From positions 1 through 64,000 of the forward strand of contig NZ_BRVP01000003.1 in the NCBI RefSeq assembly GCF_027924145.1: 64,000 bases of DNA, written 5' to 3'. This stretch comes from Neptunitalea chrysea. GTDB lineage: Bacteria; Bacteroidota; Bacteroidia; Flavobacteriales; Flavobacteriaceae. This document shows positions 59,729 through 64,000 of this stretch, in pieces. The first letter of the stretch is position 1, and each line of letters starts with the position of its first letter. Below the pieces are notes generated by a model, which had not been told where the DNA came from, did no database searches, and saw nothing but the letters and a program-made list of their open reading frames with translations. Made by a program: the position numbers and the translations under genes.

Positions 59729-62700
59729 ATGAGAGTAAAAAGTTACCTTGTTTTTATCTTTCTTTTAATATTATTTAACGGTTGTGCAACATACAAAGCA
59801 CAATTTCTAGAGGAGAATACTACTGTTTCTTATCCTACAGAGAAAACTGTGGAGAAACGTTTTTTCTTAATTGGCGATGCAGGCAATGCACCTTACGGAG
59901 AAACTACTTTAGGATTAAAGGCTATGAAATCGGTTTTGGATACCATTTCTAATCAAGATTATGTGTTGTTTTTAGGAGACAATTTATACCCTAAAGGGAT
60001 GCCAAAAAAGGATAGCCCTAATCGTGAACTTGCAGAATATCGTTTGGATGCACAGGTAAATGCATTGGAAGGTTTTCCGGGGGAAATTATTTTTATTCCG
60101 GGAAATCACGAATATTATAGCGAGGGTGTTAAAGGATTGGAACGTGAGGAAAAATATTTAAATAAGAAACTTAAAGATAAGCAAAAACAAACTTTTTTCC
60201 CGAAAGATGGTTGCGGACTAACGCAGATAGCTATATCAAATGATATTCAGTTAGTTATAATGGATTCTCAATGGTTTTTGGAAGATTGGGATAAGAATCC
60301 GGGGATTAACGATAAGTGCGATATTAAAACCAGACAGAAGTTGTTTTTAGAGGTAGAAGATGCTTTAAAAGATAATCAGGAAAAGACAATTATTTTTGCA
60401 ATTCACCATCCTTTATATACAAATGGACCACATGGCGGGCAGTTTGCTGCAGAAAAACATTTGTTTCCGTTTCAAACTAAGGTACCAATGCCTGTTGTGG
60501 CAAGTTTAATTACCTTGGTAAGAAAGTCTGGCGGAATATCTATTCAGGATCGAATCAATGGACGTTACAAACAAATGGCCGATAGGTTAATTACCCTTGC
60601 AAGAAATTCTGACAGAATCATTTTTGTATCGGGGCACGAACACTCTCTGCAATATTCCAGAGATGAAGATATTCCACAAATTGTATCGGGAGCTGGTTCT
60701 AAAACGTCTGCTACAAAAATCTCAAATTTTGCACACTTTACTTATGGCAAACAGGGTTTTGCAATTTTAGATGTCTTTGATGATGGCTCATCTTGGGTAC
60801 GTTATTACGGAGCAAAAGGAGATGGAGCAGAGTTACTGTTTCAAAGTGAAATTCATAAACCGGAACGCATTTTTAAAATGGATAGTTTGCCTAAGGTTTT
60901 TCCTGAAACCATTAGTGCATCTGTCTATAAAACAGATGATACTGATAAAACCGAATTGTATGAAGACTTACTAGGGAAACATTATAGAGATGTTTATGGT
61001 ACTAAAGTAAAGGCAAAAACGGTGGACTTAGATACGTTATTAGGAGGGTTAACGCCAGTACGCATGGGAGGTGGACACCAATCTAAAACGTTACGACTGG
61101 TAGATAAGCAAGGCAGAGAATACAATATGCGAGCGCTTGAGAAGAGTGCTACTCAGTTTTTACAAGCTGTAGCATTTAAGGATACTTATATGGAAGACGA
61201 TCTTGAAAACACATTGCCTGAGCGTATTTTAAAAGACTTTTATACTGCGGCGCACCCTTATGCATCTTTTGTAGTGGGCACCTTGTCTGATGCAGTAGAT
61301 GTATACCATACCAACCCTAAATTATATTATATCCCTAAACAAAAAGCATTGGGAAAATATAATGAGGAATATGGAGGTGAACTTTATATGATAGAGGAAC
61401 GTCCCATGGATGAATTTAAGGACTTATATAGTTTTGGAAGACCCGATGATATAGATAGTACCGATAAATTGTTCGAAAACTTACGAAAAGATGAAAAGTA
61501 TAGCTTGGATGAGGAATCTTATATAAGAGCCAGATTGTTTGATATGTTGTTGGGAGACTGGGACAGGCACGAAGACCAATGGAGATGGGCGCAGTTTGAT
61601 AAAGAAGATGGTGGGGTGGTGTATAAGCCTATTCCCAGAGATCGCGATCAAGTGTTTTCTAATTATGACGGTAAATTATTAGGTTCAGCTAGAACCATGA
61701 TTACAGCGGCTAAAATGCTTCAGATGTATGGTGATAATTTGTATGATTTAGAGTGGTTTAATAAAGAACCTATTGCTATGGATAAGATTCTATTACAGAA
61801 TTATACCCGTAGTGGTTTTAAGAAGGAAGCAGAATATATTCAAAAGCATTTAACAGATGATGTAATTGATAAAGCTTTTAAAGAGTTTCCGGTTGAGGTG
61901 CAGACAAAGCAGTTAGAAGGGGTTAAGGAAACACTTAAAAAAAGAAGAGGTAACCTTACCGATATAGCCAACAGGTACTATGAGGTACTTAGTAAATTGG
62001 TGATTTTAAAGGGAACTGATAAGGATGATATTTTTGAAATAAACAGAAGTGGAGATGGCGAAACTACTATAAAAATTTACCGAAATATTGATGGTAAGAA
62101 GAAAAAGAAAATGGTAGATAAAAAGTTTTATGCAAGTGAGACTAAAGAGATATGGATTTACGGGTTGGATGAAGATGATGTTTTTGAAATAAAAGGGGAA
62201 GGAAAGCACCCAATAAAAATTAGGATTGTTGGGGGGCAGAATAATGATATTTATAAAATTGAAAATGGTAAGGACATTATTGTATATGACCATAAGTCCA
62301 AGAAAAATACTATTAAAGAAAAAGGTGGAGCGAATTTTGAGCTAACCGATGATTATGAGATAAATCTATTCAATTATAAGAAAGATAAATATACATCGGG
62401 TACATTTTTACCGGCTGTTGGTTTTAACCCTGACGATGGGGTGAGTTTAGGTATTAAGGCAACCATTACCAATTTTGGATTTGAACGTAATCCATTTACT
62501 TATAAACATACTATAACAGCGGGTTATTACTTTGCAACCGACGGGTTTCAATTGATTTATGATGGCGAGGTAGCTAAGATATTTGATAAAACCAATTTGC
62601 AATTTGGTGGGCGCATGACCAGCGATAATTTTGCTCAAAACTTTTTTGGGTACGGTAGCGATACTCCTAATTATGACGATGAATCCGGAATGGATTATAA

Positions 62701-63433
62701 CCGTATTAAAATGCGATTTTTAACAGCTTATGCCGGCTTGGTTCGCAGGTCTAATTACGGTAGCGATTTTGCATTAAAGGTCATGTTTAATGGTGCTGAA
62801 GTACATAAGTCGGAAGGACGTTTTATAGATACTTTTGATGCGTCAAATCGATTTTTTGACTGGGAGTATTTTTCTACTTTAGAAGGAAGTTATAACTTTG
62901 AAAGTTATGATGATAAGTTAACGCCAGGTAGAGGAATGGCGTTTAATTTAACCACTGGTTTTACTGGAAATTTAGAAGATTTTGATCGTAACTTCGGGTA
63001 TTTAAAATCGAGTGTATCGTTTTATAATCCTATTTCTAGAAGTAAACGTTTGGTGTTGAAATCTTCTGCGGGTACCCATGTAAATTTTGGTGATGGTTTT
63101 GAGTTCTATCAGGCAGCTAATTTAGGAGGTAATACCGGATTAAGAGGATACAGAAATCAACGTTTTACGGGTAGAAATAGCTTGGTTTTTAATGAAGATG
63201 TACGTTATAGCCTAAAGGATATTAAAACAAGCTTCTTACCACTAAGAGTAGGTGTTTTTGCAGGGATAGATTACGGACGTGTTTGGATAAAGAATGATAC
63301 AGCTAATAAATGGCAACATTCGTACGGAGGCGGAATGTGGATAAACATCTTAGACTCTGTGAATACAGATGTTATGCTATTTACCTCAGACGATGGTCCA
63401 CGTTTTTCATTTGCTTTTGGGTTTAAGTTTTAA
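59729..63433 (+). CDS. Phosphoesterase/kinase-like/Omp85 barrel envelope protein
   Basis: A 1,234-residue protein in three parts. A lipoprotein-like signal (LFNGCATYK) precedes a calcineurin-like metallophosphoesterase with motifs GDAG (49-52), GDN (83-85), GNHE (125-128), HHP and GHEH (302-305). The middle (about 425-800) has GGGHQSKTLRL and YNMRALEKS, then GDWDRHEDQW (609-618) and PRDRDQVF (636-643), which look like a kinase P-loop, lysine, catalytic loop and metal-binding loop. The C-terminal ~370 residues are beta-barrel, with the Omp85 motif LRGYRNQ and a final Phe. It is divergent from the HD/Pycsar gene. ATG at 59729 is chosen over a TTG two codons earlier. Confidence 0.8.
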   Translation: MRVKSYLVFIFLLILFNGCATYKAQFLEENTTVSYPTEKTVEKRFFLIGDAGNAPYGETTLGLKAMKSVLDTISNQDYVLFLGDNLYPKGMPKKDSPNRELAEYRLDAQVNALEGFPGEIIFIPGNHEYYSEGVKGLEREEKYLNKKLKDKQKQTFFPKDGCGLTQIAISNDIQLVIMDSQWFLEDWDKNPGINDKCDIKTRQKLFLEVEDALKDNQEKTIIFAIHHPLYTNGPHGGQFAAEKHLFPFQTKVPMPVVASLITLVRKSGGISIQDRINGRYKQMADRLITLARNSDRIIFVSGHEHSLQYSRDEDIPQIVSGAGSKTSATKISNFAHFTYGKQGFAILDVFDDGSSWVRYYGAKGDGAELLFQSEIHKPERIFKMDSLPKVFPETISASVYKTDDTDKTELYEDLLGKHYRDVYGTKVKAKTVDLDTLLGGLTPVRMGGGHQSKTLRLVDKQGREYNMRALEKSATQFLQAVAFKDTYMEDDLENTLPERILKDFYTAAHPYASFVVGTLSDAVDVYHTNPKLYYIPKQKALGKYNEEYGGELYMIEERPMDEFKDLYSFGRPDDIDSTDKLFENLRKDEKYSLDEESYIRARLFDMLLGDWDRHEDQWRWAQFDKEDGGVVYKPIPRDRDQVFSNYDGKLLGSARTMITAAKMLQMYGDNLYDLEWFNKEPIAMDKILLQNYTRSGFKKEAEYIQKHLTDDVIDKAFKEFPVEVQTKQLEGVKETLKKRRGNLTDIANRYYEVLSKLVILKGTDKDDIFEINRSGDGETTIKIYRNIDGKKKKKMVDKKFYASETKEIWIYGLDEDDVFEIKGEGKHPIKIRIVGGQNNDIYKIENGKDIIVYDHKSKKNTIKEKGGANFELTDDYEINLFNYKKDKYTSGTFLPAVGFNPDDGVSLGIKATITNFGFERNPFTYKHTITAGYYFATDGFQLIYDGEVAKIFDKTNLQFGGRMTSDNFAQNFFGYGSDTPNYDDESGMDYNRIKMRFLTAYAGLVRRSNYGSDFALKVMFNGAEVHKSEGRFIDTFDASNRFFDWEYFSTLEGSYNFESYDDKLTPGRGMAFNLTTGFTGNLEDFDRNFGYLKSSVSFYNPISRSKRLVLKSSAGTHVNFGDGFEFYQAANLGGNTGLRGYRNQRFTGRNSLVFNEDVRYSLKDIKTSFLPLRVGVFAGIDYGRVWIKNDTANKWQHSYGGGMWINILDSVNTDVMLFTSDDGPRFSFAFGFKF

Positions 63434-64000
63434 GGAATTTTAAGTTCATATAGTTTAGGGTGTTTCTTTTTAGAGGCTTCATCACTTATAAGTAAGGTGT
63501 GTTGATCTTTAAATGCTATAGACTCCTTTTGTGAATTATTGTTCATATTAATTGTGGTTAGTTTTCCTGAGAAGAAGTTGTTACCGCTATAGTTACTAAA
63601 CAGGTATACATGCTTGTGGGTTAGCAAAGCTATTGTACTTTTATCAGGTGAAATATCTGCAGCGGTTATACTTCCAATAGTATAGGTGTCTCCAAAATGA
63701 TAAGAATCTATAAGCTTGGCTTCATAATCCCCGGGTTGGGCAGGTATACGGTACATGTTACACATTCCTTGATAGGGGTGACTTCTATCTTTTGTGAATA
63801 AATATAAGTTATTATTTAAATAAAAGAAGGCCTCGCAATCGTAGAAGAGTTCATCTTTTTTTGGAGGAAAGTCCTGCTGATCTTCATAATGAAATGTTAT
63901 TTTTTGCGCCTTTGTTTTATCCGATTTAATATCATCAGGATTCGAAATAATGTAAATGGCTAAGTTATCACGTTTGTTTGCATTGTTCCCAAAATCGCCT
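63430..64000 (-). CDS. Probable beta-propeller protein, N-terminus outside window
   Basis: The 3' part of a gene; the frame is open to the window edge and contributes 189 codons from 63999 to the stop. The sequence begins GDFGNNANKRDNLAIYIISN and repeats hydrophobic strands with aspartates (FYDCEAFFYLNNNLYLFTKD, SPDKSTIALLTHKHVYLF), suggesting blades of a WD40/NHL-like propeller. An internal Met at 63765 is not the true start, because coding continues upstream of it. The stop overlaps the envelope protein stop by 4 bases. Probably exported, since GDFGNN-type proteins usually are, but the signal peptide lies outside. Family not assigned. Confidence 0.65.
   Translation of the reverse strand, partial: GDFGNNANKRDNLAIYIISNPDDIKSDKTKAQKITFHYEDQQDFPPKKDELFYDCEAFFYLNNNLYLFTKDRSHPYQGMCNMYRIPAQPGDYEAKLIDSYHFGDTYTIGSITAADISPDKSTIALLTHKHVYLFSNYSGNNFFSGKLTTINMNNNSQKESIAFKDQHTLLISDEASKKKHPKLYELKIP

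Noticed and set aside
1-64000. Mobile elements, CRISPR arrays, rRNA genes, riboswitches
   Set aside because: No transposase, integrase or phage gene, no regularly spaced repeats beyond the short ones listed, and no leader that I could match to a known riboswitch.

Overview
The window is a chromosomal segment of a member of the Bacteroidota, almost certainly the family Flavobacteriaceae and probably marine. The DNA is AT-rich. Several genes and both tRNAs have Bacteroidota housekeeping promoters (TTG or TTTG, about 17-20 bp, TAnnTTTG). Two secreted proteins end in type IX secretion (T9SS) sorting domains, and families typical of this group occur (GLPGLI, DUF4271, DUF4296, DUF3050, T9SS CTD, lamin-tail domains, CarboxypepD-reg TonB receptors). 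No phage, insertion sequence, CRISPR array or rRNA operon is visible; this is dense, mostly core genome.

Layout. 0-8 kb: a DUF423 membrane protein, the feoA-feoB ferrous iron operon with its small Cys-rich partner, an SCO1-like copper chaperone, a T9SS-exported M1 aminopeptidase, the RseP-type site-2 protease, and two identical tRNA-Asn transcription units. 8-14.7 kb: a GLPGLI protein divergent from an OmpR-type two-component system with a three-copy GTTAAC repeat between them, alanine dehydrogenase, a lipoprotein and an HExxH lipoprotein with an apparently frameshifted signal peptide, and a YugP-type peptidase. 14.7-28.4 kb: an SDR enzyme, a polyprenol-P-mannose synthase/dihydroorotase/DUF4296 operon, DUF4271-hemD, PEP carboxykinase, a second DUF423 protein, a saccharopine-dehydrogenase-like enzyme, an Lrp regulator, tyrS, a LuxE-like enzyme and a T9SS lamin-tail protein.

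28.6-38.2 kb: a PhoB/PhoR-like pair, then a sugar utilisation locus that looks built for sucrose: LacI regulator with a double operator, TonB receptor without a SusD partner, exported glutaredoxin-like protein, SUT-like permease, invertase-like (alpha/alpha)6 hydrolase and PfkB fructokinase. 38.1-43.6 kb: glycosyltransferase, trmB, LysE-type protein, an alkyltransferase-like protein, and an NtrY/NtrC-type pair. The NtrC gene is divergent from a five-gene efflux operon (43.8-51.9 kb: adaptor, ATPase, two paralogous 800-residue permeases, TolC), with paired enhancer-like sites in the shared intergenic region.

52-55.1 kb: an iron-sulphur/electron-transfer cluster (Mrp ATPase with a single cysteine, Nfu-type scaffold, ferredoxin-NADP reductase, 2Fe-2S ferredoxin), facing a DUF3050 haem-oxygenase-fold protein. 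56-64 kb is the least conventional part: a large GAF-containing protein, an HD-phosphohydrolase fused to a Pycsar-type membrane effector domain with no cyclase beside it, and a 1,234-residue envelope protein combining a calcineurin-like phosphoesterase, a middle region with kinase-like motifs, and an Omp85-type beta-barrel. The window ends inside a gene on the minus strand. No search could be run; family names rest on motifs, length and gene context read by eye.
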